NCBI GenBank assembly: GCA_039029535.1
Contig: JBCCFW010000027.1
Coordinates: 1 to 57,057 of the forward strand
DNA from: JBCCFW01 sp039029535
Lineage (GTDB): Bacteria > Acidobacteriota > JBCCFW01
Reading direction: 5' to 3'
DNA: 57,057 nt
Part shown: positions 44,773 through 53,140 of the stretch, piece after piece
Layout: the number at the start of each line of letters is the position of its first letter
How positions within the stretch are numbered: position 1 is the stretch's first letter
Program-made: the position numbers and the translations under genes
Notes under the pieces: generated by a model
What the model was told of the DNA's origin: nothing
Database searches by the model: none
The model's input: the letters and a program-made list of their open reading frames with translations, nothing else

Positions 44773-44814
44773 AAGGCCGCGTCGCTGCTCAGCGATGCGG
44801 CCTTATTTTTTTTT
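44773..44814 (+). terminator. Rho-independent terminator after the aminotransferase gene
   Basis: AAGGCCGC (44773-44780) pairs with GCGGCCTT (44797-44804), with an inner TCGCT/AGCGA stem, followed by A and a long run of T (44806-44814). It lies 20 bases after the aminotransferase stop. The remaining bases to 44974 form the leader of the collagen-like gene. Confidence 0.9.
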
Positions 44815-44974
44815 GGGTTCCCGCGATCGGGTTTTCCCAGCCTCGCACGCAATCCCGAGTGAGCACCCCAACCGGTCGGGTGGGCCGGTCGAACGCCGGT
44901 GCTTTCCCCTCGACAGCCATCGTCGATCACTCGCCGACTCCGGCCTCAGCCGGCGGTCGGAACAGGAGGCTTGC

Positions 44975-46888
44975 GTGTTCAACCATCGACTCAATGATCT
45001 CTTCGCTCCGAGAGGGGTCGCCCTGGCGACCATGGTTCTCGCTCATTCACTGGCGACGACGAGCGTCGCTCAGGACCCGTGCGTCACTCACGACTTCGAC
45101 GAGCTCCTCGCCGGAGAGGCCGTCTTCGATCAGCTCCTCGGCATGGAGGTCAGCGGCGGCGCGCTCGAAGTGCGCGCCTTCGACACCGCCGCACCGTCTT
45201 GCGGCGACGACGACCTCCTCACTCCTGGCTCGGGAAGCGGCAACATCCGACCGCAGGGCTTGGTCCTCGTTCTTCAAGACCCCGACTCGGCCTGCGTTCC
45301 CGACGACGCTGGCGATGGCGGCACGATGACCTTCGTCTTCGACGAGCCGGTCGACATCGACTGGGTCGGCATCCTCGACGGCGAAGGCGGCGGCTCCATC
45401 CTCGGTTGGAACGCTGCTGACGAGCTGCTCGTCGCTGCCCCGATCCTCTCTCTCGATGACGGGAGCTGGCAGGCGGTCGAGCTGGGCGTCGTCGGCGTCA
45501 CGACGCTCGACGTGCACCTCACCGAGAGCGGCGCCGTCACCGAGCTCGGCTGCGTTCGCTGCGAGTGCCCGGCGGGGCCCGCCGGACCTCCTGGCCCTCC
45601 CGGCCCGCAAGGACCGGCTGGCCCGATGGGTGCCGAAGGACCTGAAGGCCCCATGGGCGCGCAGGGTGACCAGGGCCCGGCCGGACCCGCAGGCCCCCAG
45701 GGCGCACAGGGACCCGCCGGTGCTCAGGGCCCCGCTGGTGCGGACGGCGCCGATGGTGCTGATGGCGCCACCGGCGCGCAGGGCCCCCAGGGGCCTGCCG
45801 GACCGACTGGACCTGCCGGCGCGGACGGAGCCGACGGTGCCACGGGCGCGCAGGGTCCTCAGGGGCCTGCCGGTCCCGCAGGGCCTGCCGGCGCGGCTGG
45901 TGCGGACGGGGCCGATGGCGCGACCGGTGCCCAGGGTCCCGCTGGCCCAGCCGGACCGCAGGGTCCCGCGGGTGCTGATGGTGCCGTTGGCGCGACCGGC
46001 GCACAGGGCCCTCAGGGTCCTGCAGGACCTGCCGGCGCGGCTGGTGCAGACGGAGCCGACGGCGCGACCGGTGCTCAGGGTCCCGCGGGCCCGGCCGGAC
46101 CGCAGGGTCCCGCCGGTGCTGATGGTGCCGATGGCGCGACCGGCGCGCAGGGTCCTCAGGGACCCGCCGGTCCTGCCGGCGCGGCTGGTGCGGACGGAGC
46201 CGACGGCGCGACCGGTGCCCAGGGTCCCCAGGGCCCGGCTGGCCCGCAGGGGCCTCAGGGAGACACCGGTCCGCAGGGCCCCGAAGGTCCGGAAGGCCCG
46301 CAGGGTCCCGCCGGCTCCGACGCGACCATCCCCGCCGACCTGCTCGAGCTCCTGACCAAGACCGTCTTCGTGACCAGCGGTCAGTACAACGGTGACCTGC
46401 AGTCCGAAGCTCAAGCCGACTTCCCGGACGAGTGCGGGACCATCGCCGACGGGATCGCGGGAGCCGACTGCATTTGCCAAGCCCTCGCCGACGACGCCGG
46501 TCTCGACGGGACCTACCTCGCGTGGATCTCCGACAACGGCACGGCCAACGCTCCGCTCAACCGCTTCACGCAGGCGACGCAGCCCTACGTCCTGACCGAC
46601 TTCACGCCGATCGCCGACGGCTGGAACGATCTCGTCGACGCCATGCTCGACGCGGCGATCAACGTCACCGAGACCGGGGCGGTGGCGGGCGGCACCAACC
46701 GCGTCTGGACGAACGTCCGGACCAACGGCAACCGCTTCAACGACATCAACACCTGCTCGAATTGGACGAACACGGGTGGCCCCGTGGGCGCCTTCGGACT
46801 GCGAAACCAGACCGACGGCGACTGGACCGCTCCCGGCAGCGGCATCGGCTGCACGTCCAACGCCCACCTCTACTGCTTCGAGCAGTAG
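44975..46888 (+). CDS. Collagen-like secreted protein with DUF1554-like C-terminal domain
   Basis: The GTG at 44975 was chosen because AGGAGG lies five bases upstream and a signal-like N-terminus follows (VFNHRLNDLFAPRGVALATM, then VLAHSLATTSVAQDPC). The 637-residue protein has an N-terminal domain of about 165 residues (FVFDEPVDIDWVGILDGEGG). Next is an uninterrupted collagen-type run of 83 Gly-X-Y triplets (residues 201-449). A C-terminal domain follows (TVFVTSGQYNGDLQ, ADCICQALADDAGLDGTYLA, RFTQATQPYVLTDF, TCSNWTN, HLYCFEQ), resembling DUF1554 proteins known from Leptospira. A trimeric surface or extracellular fibre is likely. The triple helix contains a 24-residue repeat. Confidence 0.88.
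   Translation: MFNHRLNDLFAPRGVALATMVLAHSLATTSVAQDPCVTHDFDELLAGEAVFDQLLGMEVSGGALEVRAFDTAAPSCGDDDLLTPGSGSGNIRPQGLVLVLQDPDSACVPDDAGDGGTMTFVFDEPVDIDWVGILDGEGGGSILGWNAADELLVAAPILSLDDGSWQAVELGVVGVTTLDVHLTESGAVTELGCVRCECPAGPAGPPGPPGPQGPAGPMGAEGPEGPMGAQGDQGPAGPAGPQGAQGPAGAQGPAGADGADGADGATGAQGPQGPAGPTGPAGADGADGATGAQGPQGPAGPAGPAGAAGADGADGATGAQGPAGPAGPQGPAGADGAVGATGAQGPQGPAGPAGAAGADGADGATGAQGPAGPAGPQGPAGADGADGATGAQGPQGPAGPAGAAGADGADGATGAQGPQGPAGPQGPQGDTGPQGPEGPEGPQGPAGSDATIPADLLELLTKTVFVTSGQYNGDLQSEAQADFPDECGTIADGIAGADCICQALADDAGLDGTYLAWISDNGTANAPLNRFTQATQPYVLTDFTPIADGWNDLVDAMLDAAINVTETGAVAGGTNRVWTNVRTNGNRFNDINTCSNWTNTGGPVGAFGLRNQTDGDWTAPGSGIGCTSNAHLYCFEQ
45746..46258 (+). repeat. Seven tandem ~72-base repeats encoding the collagen-like helix
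   Basis: The translation repeats GADGADGATGAQGPQGPAGP and close variants seven times. The period is 24 residues (72 bases), with one unit of 27 residues. The DNA copies differ mainly in third positions. Such arrays can expand or contract by slippage or recombination and are also prone to misassembly. Confidence 0.85.
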
Positions 46889-46912
46889 CCCCTGCTCACT
46901 CGCGCTCCAGCC

Positions 46913-46940
46913 CCTCGCTCGGCACCGAAGCCGAGCGAGG
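46913..46940. terminator. Hairpin terminator after the collagen-like gene
   Basis: CCTCGCTCGGC (46913-46923) pairs perfectly with GCCGAGCGAGG (46930-46940) around a six-base loop. It lies 25 bases after the collagen-like stop and 40 bases before the CBS gene. There is no T-run, so termination may be partial. Confidence 0.65.
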
Positions 46941-46980
46941 GTGCTCTCAAGCTGCGTCCGCCTTCACCGATAGCCCGGAC

Positions 46981-47415
46981 GTGAGCATTCCGGTCTCCCA
47001 AGTGATGAGCAGCCGACTCGTCACCGTCGGTCCCGACGACAACCTCGGCCAGGTCCGTGACCTCTTCGAGCTGCACGGCTTCCATCACCTGCTCGTCATG
47101 GACGAGGACCGACTGGTGGGCGTGCTCTCGGATCGCGACCTGCTCCGTGGCCTGAGCCCCTTCGTCGGGGCGACCATCGAGCGTCAGCGCGACGCCGACA
47201 CGCTCCGCAAGCGGGTCCACCAGGTCATGCGTCGCCACCCCATCAGCGTGGGACCAGACCACGACCTCGCCTTCGTCGCCCAGGTCATGCTCTCGCAGAA
47301 CGTGTCCTGCTTGCCCGTGCTGGGCGACTCCGGAGAGCCCCTCGGGATCGTGACGTCGCGTGACCTGCTCCGGCAGCTCGTGACCTCCAGCCCCGCCCTC
47401 CCCACGCCGGTCTGA
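46981..47415 (+). CDS. CBS-domain pair protein
   Basis: The 144-residue protein consists of two CBS motifs: VSQVMSSRLVTVGPDDNLGQ...HLLVMDEDRLVGVLSDRDLL and VHQVMRRHPISVGPDHDLAF...CLPVLGDSGEPLGIVTSRDL. Paired CBS motifs form a Bateman module that binds adenosine nucleotides and signals energy or ligand state, usually to a partner protein. There is no fused effector. The GTG at 46981 is chosen because the frame upstream overlaps the collagen-like gene and the terminator. The neighbours give no clue to its partner. Confidence 0.85.
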   Translation: MSIPVSQVMSSRLVTVGPDDNLGQVRDLFELHGFHHLLVMDEDRLVGVLSDRDLLRGLSPFVGATIERQRDADTLRKRVHQVMRRHPISVGPDHDLAFVAQVMLSQNVSCLPVLGDSGEPLGIVTSRDLLRQLVTSSPALPTPV

Positions 47416-47462
47416 GCGACCCTGGGGTCGCCTGGATGGCCCCCGCTTCGGCATGATGCCCC

Positions 47463-48242
47463 ATGTCCGAAGCGTCGGCTCAGTGCCTGAACTGTGACGC
47501 CCCCCTCCTCGGGCGGTACTGCGCGCAGTGTGGCCAGGATCACCGGCGAGCTCGTCTGCAGACCCGGACCATCCTCAGCGACTGGCTCGACTCGGCGTTC
47601 AACTTCGAGGCGACCTTCTGGACCACCTTCCGCGGGATGCTCCGTCACCCGGGTCAGACGGCCCGCGAGTACGTGGACGGACGTCGCAAGCAGCACTTCC
47701 ATCCCTTCCGTTACCTGCTGCTCACCCTCCTTCTCTACGCGGCCTTCCTCTTCCTGACCGGCCTCAAGCCCACCGACGTCTCGTCCGACCTCCAGCCCGC
47801 CCACCCCACCATGAAACAGAACGAGTTCATGACGGCCTACTTCGGCTGGGTGAATCGGAACTTCAACTTCATCATGAGCAGCGTCATCCCGGTGATGGCG
47901 CTCGTCTTGCGCTTCCTCTTCCGGGCGAGCGGGCTCAACTACGCGGAGGCCATGGTGCTGTGCTCCTACGTCCAGGGGCACTCCACCGTGGTCATCACTC
48001 CGCTGATGCTCGGCGGCCAGCACCTCTTCGGCATCTCGTCACTCTGGGGAATGCTCGCCAGCCTCATCTATCAGTCCTGGGCCATCCGAGGCTTCTACCG
48101 GACCTCCTGGTGGAAGGCGGTGGGCGCGTACCTCCTGTCGTTCACGTCCTGGCTCATGATCTTCATGTTCCTCCTGACCCTCAGCCTCGTCGGCTTCATC
48201 ATCTGGGCCGGCGGCCCCGACCGGGTGTTCGGTGCACGCTGA
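47463..48242 (+). CDS. DUF3667-type zinc-ribbon membrane protein, copy 1
   Basis: The 259-residue protein begins with a zinc ribbon (CLNCDAPLLGRYCAQCGQDH). The family stretch FEATFWTTFRGMLRHPGQTA then leads into about four or five membrane helices (LLLTLLLYAAFLFLTG, IMSSVIPVMALVLRFLF, ending MIFMFLLTLSLVGFIIWAGG). This is the plan of DUF3667 proteins, whose function is unknown. It overlaps the next gene by 11 bases, and the two are homologous across their lengths, so they are a tandem duplication and may form a hetero-oligomer in the inner membrane. Confidence 0.8.
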   Translation: MSEASAQCLNCDAPLLGRYCAQCGQDHRRARLQTRTILSDWLDSAFNFEATFWTTFRGMLRHPGQTAREYVDGRRKQHFHPFRYLLLTLLLYAAFLFLTGLKPTDVSSDLQPAHPTMKQNEFMTAYFGWVNRNFNFIMSSVIPVMALVLRFLFRASGLNYAEAMVLCSYVQGHSTVVITPLMLGGQHLFGISSLWGMLASLIYQSWAIRGFYRTSWWKAVGAYLLSFTSWLMIFMFLLTLSLVGFIIWAGGPDRVFGAR

Positions 48243-49062
48243 CGACGAAGCGCTCGAGCACCAGCCCGAGAGCACGTCGAGCGAGGATGGTCTGATCTGC
48301 CGCAACTGCGGTCGGCCACGCCAGGAGCGCTTCTGCGGAGCCTGTGGTCAGGACCATCGCTACGAACGGCTCGAGACCCGCGCGCTCTTGAAGGACGGCA
48401 TCGACGCCTTCCTCAATCTCGACGGCACCTTCTGGACCACCTTCCGCGGTCTCCTGCGTCACCCGGGAAAGCTCGCCACCGCCTACGTGTCCGGACAGCG
48501 GCGCTGCTACACGCACCCCATCCGTTACCTGCTCATCGCCGTCGCCTTCTACGCGATCCTGCTCAGCCTCGCCGGCAAGAAGCCCTCCGATCTCTCCACC
48601 GACGTGTACGGCGAAGGTTCCCTCGCCGCCGAGTCCATGAAGGATCACCAGGACGACTTCAACGCGATGTTCCAGTGGATGCTCCTCACCGCCATCCCGG
48701 CGGTGGCGTTCGGCCTCCGCATGTTCTTCCTCGGCTGGCTGTCCTGGTGGCCTCGGTCCGCGTGGAACTGGAACTTCGCCGAGGGCCTCGTGCTCATGGC
48801 CTTCATCCAGTCGCAGGGCATCTTCGTGATCACGCCGGTGTTCTTCTTCCTCGATCAACACTTCGGCATCGCGTTCTCATGGGCCCTGGTCCCGAGCCTC
48901 ATCTACTACACCTGGGCCGTGCGCGACTTCTATCGCTGCCGCTGGTGGCTGGCCGCGGTCGCCTACGTGTCGGCCTACATCCTGTGGATGGGCGGCATCG
49001 CCCTGGTCGGCGGCCTCATCGGGGGCCTGGTCGCCGTGGGCGGCAAGGTCCTCGGGGGCTGA
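48232..49062 (+). CDS. DUF3667-type zinc-ribbon membrane protein, copy 2
   Basis: The 276-residue protein starts at GTG 48232, inside the end of copy 1. It carries a zinc ribbon (CRNCGRPRQERFCGACGQDH), the matching stretch LDGTFWTTFRGLLRHPGKLA and about five membrane helices (YLLIAVAFYAILLSLAG, MLLTAIPAVAFGLRMFFLG, GGIALVGGLIGGLVAVGG). It has a longer acidic N-terminal tail than copy 1. Its function is unknown, as for the family. It is followed after 67 bases by a secreted M14 peptidase on the same strand. Confidence 0.78.
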   Translation: MHADDEALEHQPESTSSEDGLICRNCGRPRQERFCGACGQDHRYERLETRALLKDGIDAFLNLDGTFWTTFRGLLRHPGKLATAYVSGQRRCYTHPIRYLLIAVAFYAILLSLAGKKPSDLSTDVYGEGSLAAESMKDHQDDFNAMFQWMLLTAIPAVAFGLRMFFLGWLSWWPRSAWNWNFAEGLVLMAFIQSQGIFVITPVFFFLDQHFGIAFSWALVPSLIYYTWAVRDFYRCRWWLAAVAYVSAYILWMGGIALVGGLIGGLVAVGGKVLGG

Positions 49063-49129
49063 CTCCAGCACCTGCCGGGAAGCCAGGTCGCGTGCGCTCG
49101 GGCCGGCTCCGGCCTAAAATCCCGACACG

Positions 49130-51550
49130 ATGAGAGCTGCGTCCCTTGCCCTCCTGCTGACCACGAGCCTGCTCGGCCCGGTCTCGGCCCACGCCGGCCG
49201 TGAGCCGGCCCGACCCATTCAGGTCCGAATTCAGGACCAAACCCGCGATTTCGCCCTTCTCCGGGAGGCTCGTGTCGACGTGGACGGGGTCTTCCCGGGC
49301 TGGGTCCGGGTCTTCGCCGACCCCCCGCAGCAGGAGCGCCTCGAGGCGATGGGCCTCGAGATCCGGGTCCTCGACAACCAGGCGCCGGCCCGAGCGGCCG
49401 CTCTCCGGGAGCGGGCGCCCACCCTCGGCGAGCTCCGCCCCCACGGCCTCGGCGACCCGACGCCGACGGATTACCACACCTACGAGACGCTCACCGAGCA
49501 CCTCGAGCTCCTCGCCTCGACCTACCCCGGCCTCGTCCGGCTCGTCAGCCTCGGGCAGTCCGTCGAGGGTCGCGAGCTCTGGGCCCTCAAGGTCACGGAC
49601 CGGCCCGACGAGGAGGAGCTCGAGCCCGGCCTGGCGTTCATCGCCGGCATCCACGGCGACGAGGTGGTCGGCAAGGAGCTGGTCGTGAGCTTCCTCGACT
49701 GGATCCTCGCCGGCTACGGCACCGACCCCCGCCACACCCGACTCATCGACGAGTCCGAGCTCTGGGTGCTGCCCTCCTTCAATCCCGACGGCACCGAGGC
49801 GGGCCGACGACGCACGGCGGGCAACGTCGACCTCAACCGCGACTTCCCCGACCAGTTCACCGACCCGAACGACAGCCCAGACGGACGCGCGCCCGAGACC
49901 CAGGCCATCATGAGCTGGTTCGACGCCGAGTCCATCGTGCTCTCGGCGGTGTTCCACGGCGGCGCGCTGGTGGCGAGCCTGCCCTTCGACGGCAACGCCG
50001 GTCGCGGCAACGTCTACTCGCCCAGCCCCGACGACGCGATCTTCCTCGACCTCGCCCGCGCCTACGTCGACGCCCACGCCTCGATGGGATCGAGCCTCGA
50101 CTCCTCCGCTTTCGACGACGGCGTCACCAATGGTGCCGACTGGTACGTTCTCAACGGCGGCCTTCAGGACTGGGCCTACCTCTGGCGGGGCCAGTTCGAC
50201 ATCACGCTCGAGGTCAGCAGGGTCAAGTGGCCGGAGCCCGAGACCCTGCCCGGCTTCTGGAACGACAACCGCGACGCCATGCTCGCCCTGCTCGAGCGCG
50301 GGCTGCGAGGCCTGCGCGGCGTCGTGACGAGCGAGATCTCCGGTGAGCCCCTGGCCGCCACGGTGCGGGTCGCCGGCACCCAGGCGCCGAGCTTCACCGA
50401 CGTCGGCCTCGGCGACTACCACCGGCCGCTGCGCCCGGGTCGCTACGACCTGCTGGTCGAGGCTCCCGGTCACCAGCCGACGGTGATCGAAGACGTGGTC
50501 GTGCCAGCCACGGGCTTCGCGACCGTCGACGTCGTCCTCCCGCGCATCAGCCCCGAGCTCCGTCTCGAGAGCATCGTCGTCGACGACGGTCCCGGTGGTG
50601 ACGGCATCGCCGATCCCGGCGAGACCGTCGCCCTCGAGCTGACCTTCGAGGTGCTGTCCGCCAACCTGAGCACGCCCATGGGTCGCCTGGTCGGGCTGGA
50701 CTGGGTGGGCGAGGTCACGGGCGACGCGGTGCCCTACAGCGACGCGTCGATCGGTGAATTCACCCGCTCGCAGGCGCCGCACCATGTCGTGACCATCCCC
50801 ACCGATGCGCCGACCGACTTCCTGCTGAGCCTCGCGCTCGACTGGGAAGAGGAACGGCTGTCCGACCGCACGGACGTCTTCACGCTCCCGCTGTCGAGCC
50901 CCACCTGCGTGGTGAGCTCCTCGGGCGTGCTCGATCTCGCCGTGGCCGACCACGACCAGGTCACCGGCTCGCTCACCGTCGAAGGTCCGGAGCTCCTCAT
51001 CGAAGACGCGCGGGTCGGCGTCGAGGTCACGCACCCACGCACCAGCGACCTCCGGGTCGAGCTGGCGTCACCGAGCGGTCGACCGGTCCTCCTGCACGAC
51101 CGCAGCCCCCTCACCGGCACCGACCTGTCGGAGCGCTACGGTGACACGACGCCCAGCTTCGAGAGCCTGAACCGCCTCAACGCCGAGGCGAGCACGGGTG
51201 ACTGGACCCTTTCGGTGCGGGACACCACCGGCGACGAGCAGGGCGTCCTCGACTCCTTCGAGGTCGAGCTCTGCGGACGTCAGCCCGACGGCCTGCTCCC
51301 CGAGCTGCCCTTCCGGTCGGTCACGCGCGAGACGGACGACTCCGTCCGTCTCCAGTGGTGGACCTACCCGCGCTACTCCAGCTACCGCCTCTTCCGCACC
51401 ACCGACGTCCGGGACTTCGGTTCGTACGTGGAGCTCGACCCGACCGAGGCCGACGTGCTCGTCGACGACTTCGACGCGGACGCCGTGTTCTGGCTGGTCC
51501 GGGGCGAGGGTGAGCTGGGCGTGGGTCCCCTGGGCCACTACGGGCAGTAA
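49130..51550 (+). CDS. Secreted M14 zinc carboxypeptidase with P/proprotein-convertase-like domain
   Basis: The 806-residue protein begins with a signal peptide (MRAASLALLLTTSLLGPVSA). The peptidase domain (about 110-410) has HGDE in GIHGDEVVGKELV (zinc His and Glu), LWVLPSFNPDG and NVDLNRDFPDQF. FHGGALVASLPFD supplies the third zinc ligand, and LEVSRVKWP supplies the likely catalytic Glu. A transthyretin-like carboxypeptidase regulatory domain follows (about 395-490, LRGVVTSEISGEPLAATVRV). Then come a CARDB-like stretch, a P-domain-like unit (VEVTHPRTSDLRVELASPSG, GDWTLSVRDTTGDEQG) and a short fibronectin-like end (YRLFRTTDVRDFG, FWLVRGEGELGVGPLGHYGQ). It is expected to trim C-terminal residues outside the cell. 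Confidence 0.9.
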   Translation: MRAASLALLLTTSLLGPVSAHAGREPARPIQVRIQDQTRDFALLREARVDVDGVFPGWVRVFADPPQQERLEAMGLEIRVLDNQAPARAAALRERAPTLGELRPHGLGDPTPTDYHTYETLTEHLELLASTYPGLVRLVSLGQSVEGRELWALKVTDRPDEEELEPGLAFIAGIHGDEVVGKELVVSFLDWILAGYGTDPRHTRLIDESELWVLPSFNPDGTEAGRRRTAGNVDLNRDFPDQFTDPNDSPDGRAPETQAIMSWFDAESIVLSAVFHGGALVASLPFDGNAGRGNVYSPSPDDAIFLDLARAYVDAHASMGSSLDSSAFDDGVTNGADWYVLNGGLQDWAYLWRGQFDITLEVSRVKWPEPETLPGFWNDNRDAMLALLERGLRGLRGVVTSEISGEPLAATVRVAGTQAPSFTDVGLGDYHRPLRPGRYDLLVEAPGHQPTVIEDVVVPATGFATVDVVLPRISPELRLESIVVDDGPGGDGIADPGETVALELTFEVLSANLSTPMGRLVGLDWVGEVTGDAVPYSDASIGEFTRSQAPHHVVTIPTDAPTDFLLSLALDWEEERLSDRTDVFTLPLSSPTCVVSSSGVLDLAVADHDQVTGSLTVEGPELLIEDARVGVEVTHPRTSDLRVELASPSGRPVLLHDRSPLTGTDLSERYGDTTPSFESLNRLNAEASTGDWTLSVRDTTGDEQGVLDSFEVELCGRQPDGLLPELPFRSVTRETDDSVRLQWWTYPRYSSYRLFRTTDVRDFGSYVELDPTEADVLVDDFDADAVFWLVRGEGELGVGPLGHYGQ

Positions 51551-51561
51551 CCCGGCTCAGC

Positions 51562-51945
51562 TCAGGGGCGCGGGTCGCCGAGTCGGCGAAGCTTCCCCGG
51601 CACGTGCCAGTCGGCCTTGCAGTGCGGGCACTGCTTCGCCTTCGGCGTGCGGAGAGGCTCACCGCAGTACGGGCAGGGCGTCACCGGGTCCGCCTCGTGG
51701 ACGCCGTGGGAGTGCAGGACCCAGAGCTTTGCCCAGTACATCGAAGCACCGGTCTTCTCTTGAATCGCCCGCATTGCCAACCCAGGGTTCTTCTTCTGCA
51801 GGAGACGAAGCTCTTCGACATCCTGCTCATCGAGGTCAGCGAACCGTGGGACGAACAGCCGGCAGCGCCCGCACCACTCGCCCCGCGACGGCCGCTCGTC
51901 TCCGAGCTTCTCGACTTCCTCGCGCGTGTAGCTCGGACCAGTCAT
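51562..51945 (-). CDS. Small zinc-ribbon protein
   Basis: The start MTGPSYTREEVEKLGDERPS (ATG complement at 51943-51945) gives a 127-residue protein. An early EWCGRCRLFVPRF is followed by a helical middle (RLLQKKNPGLAMRAIQEKTG) and a C-terminal zinc ribbon with two CxxC pairs (TPCPYCGEPLRTP, KQCPHCKADWHVPGKL). A nucleic-acid or protein-binding role is typical of such ribbons, but no family is recognised. The 279 bases between it and the next minus-strand gene (51946-52224) show no gene, RNA or repeat I can name. It is convergent with the M14 peptidase gene, 11 bases apart. Confidence 0.65.
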   Translation of the reverse strand: MTGPSYTREEVEKLGDERPSRGEWCGRCRLFVPRFADLDEQDVEELRLLQKKNPGLAMRAIQEKTGASMYWAKLWVLHSHGVHEADPVTPCPYCGEPLRTPKAKQCPHCKADWHVPGKLRRLGDPRP

Positions 51946-52224
51946 GAGTGTTCGTCGCGAGTGGCCGGAGATGCCAGCCGAGAAGGGCTGCTCGGGCCTT
52001 GGCCCGCTAGGTGACCCGCAGGGACACCGCCCACGTAGCCGTGAGGCCCGCGGCTCAATCCGGTGTGAACCGGGGAATGAGAGCCGGAAGCGCACTTGAC
52101 AGTTCGCTGAGGACCGAGGGGCGAGCATGCCCTTCGCAGGCAGCAGATCTGGTCACGCAGCAGAAGACTCATGAGTGGTCCGGGCTCAGGCCGATCGTCG
52201 ACGGGGGGTTCGCCCTTGGTCATC

Positions 52225-52527
52225 TCAGTCCTCCACCGACAGCAACTTGCCGAAGATCGAGTTGAGCGTGATCCACCCGTTCACGTGACCGCGGTTGTTG
52301 CCGATGAGATACCGCGGCCCCTGGATCGCCTTGATGAGGTGCAGGTACTGGTGACCCTTCACCTTGCAGAGGACGATGTCACCGACGTCGAGCTCACCCT
52401 CGACCGCCGGCGCCACCGTGCAGAGCTGACCGGAGAGGATCTTCGGTCGCATCGAGTCGCCACGGGGACGGAAGCGAACCGTCTCCCCCTCCTTCAGCCT
52501 GGCGACGTGGCCCGTGGCCCATCCCAT
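52225..52527 (-). CDS. Stand-alone S24/S26-type peptidase-like domain
   Basis: The 100-residue protein consists of little more than a LexA/signal-peptidase-type catalytic core: RPRGDSMRPKILSGQLCTVA (candidate nucleophile Ser in GDSM), LDVGDIVLCKVKG, QYLHLIKAIQG (candidate base Lys) and YLIGNNRGHVNGWI. There is no DNA-binding domain and no membrane anchor, so it is neither a full repressor nor a classical signal peptidase. Such mini-proteins may be self-cleaving switch remnants or partner-activated proteases. It starts two bases after the stop of the secreted-protein gene upstream, which suggests a two-gene operon. Confidence 0.7.
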   Translation of the reverse strand: MGWATGHVARLKEGETVRFRPRGDSMRPKILSGQLCTVAPAVEGELDVGDIVLCKVKGHQYLHLIKAIQGPRYLIGNNRGHVNGWITLNSIFGKLLSVED

Positions 52528-52529
52528 GC

Positions 52530-53069
52530 TCAGCCCTGAATGGAGTCCAAGGTCACCGCGAGGAGCAGGAGCTCGGTGCCTCGACGCGTCGTCAGCAGGG
52601 CGGTCTCGCCCACTTGCAGCGACAGGCTCCCACCCATCGGCGTGCCCTGCACGTCGGCGTCGACTTCGAGCTGCGCGAGGCGGTCACCCTCCCGTGTCCA
52701 GCGGAGCCGGACCAGGATGACCTCTCCCCCCGGCGCTCCCATCGGGATGTCCTGCCGCACCTCAATGGAGGCCGGCGAGCTCTCCTCCGCGTAGATCCGC
52801 GGCGCGGTCAAGATGGTGCCGTCGCGCTGGGCTCCGAGCCCGGGAAGAACGACCGGCTCACCCCTGTTGCCGGCTTCGAGACGCAGCAAACCGCGCTCGA
52901 GCTCCCGAAGCTCCTCGGGGCCGAGCCAGACCGTCGTGGCGGGCGGCCGATCGGCCGGCGTCGTGGCGGCGATCCGAACCGTCAGCATGGCCGCCGGCAC
53001 GGTGGTCTCGGCCAAGCTCGGGCCAGAGATCAAGAACGTGACGACGAAACAAGAGCATGCGAGTCGCAT
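52530..53069 (-). CDS. Small exported protein of unknown function
   Basis: The ATG (complement 53067-53069) is preceded by GGGAGG and begins a signal peptide (MRLACSCFVVTFLISGPSLA). The mature part of about 158 residues is strand-rich: TTVWLGPEELRELERGLLRL, EVILVRLRWTREGDRLAQLE and ETALLTTRRGTELLLLAVTL. No catalytic motif or family is recognised. It lies directly upstream of the S24/S26-like gene, with a two-base gap, and its substrate or partner relation is unknown. Confidence 0.65.
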   Translation of the reverse strand: MRLACSCFVVTFLISGPSLAETTVPAAMLTVRIAATTPADRPPATTVWLGPEELRELERGLLRLEAGNRGEPVVLPGLGAQRDGTILTAPRIYAEESSPASIEVRQDIPMGAPGGEVILVRLRWTREGDRLAQLEVDADVQGTPMGGSLSLQVGETALLTTRRGTELLLLAVTLDSIQG

Positions 53070-53140
53070 GAGAACCTCCCTCGGGATCACGCCGGGGCGG
53101 GGCCAGGTGATCGCGGTCAGTCTACCCTCATCGAGAGGTC

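Noticed and set aside
44921..44945. GATCACTCGCCGAC upstream of the collagen-like gene as a fifth operator copy
   Set aside because: The second half-site is not palindromic, and the orientation and distance differ from the four good copies.
45746..46258. Regular 72-base repeats considered as a CRISPR-like array
   Set aside because: The repeats are contiguous without spacers and encode a continuous collagen-type triplet sequence.
51946..52224. Possible structured RNA gene in this gap
   Set aside because: I could find no tRNA, tmRNA or other recognisable fold or conserved motif by eye.
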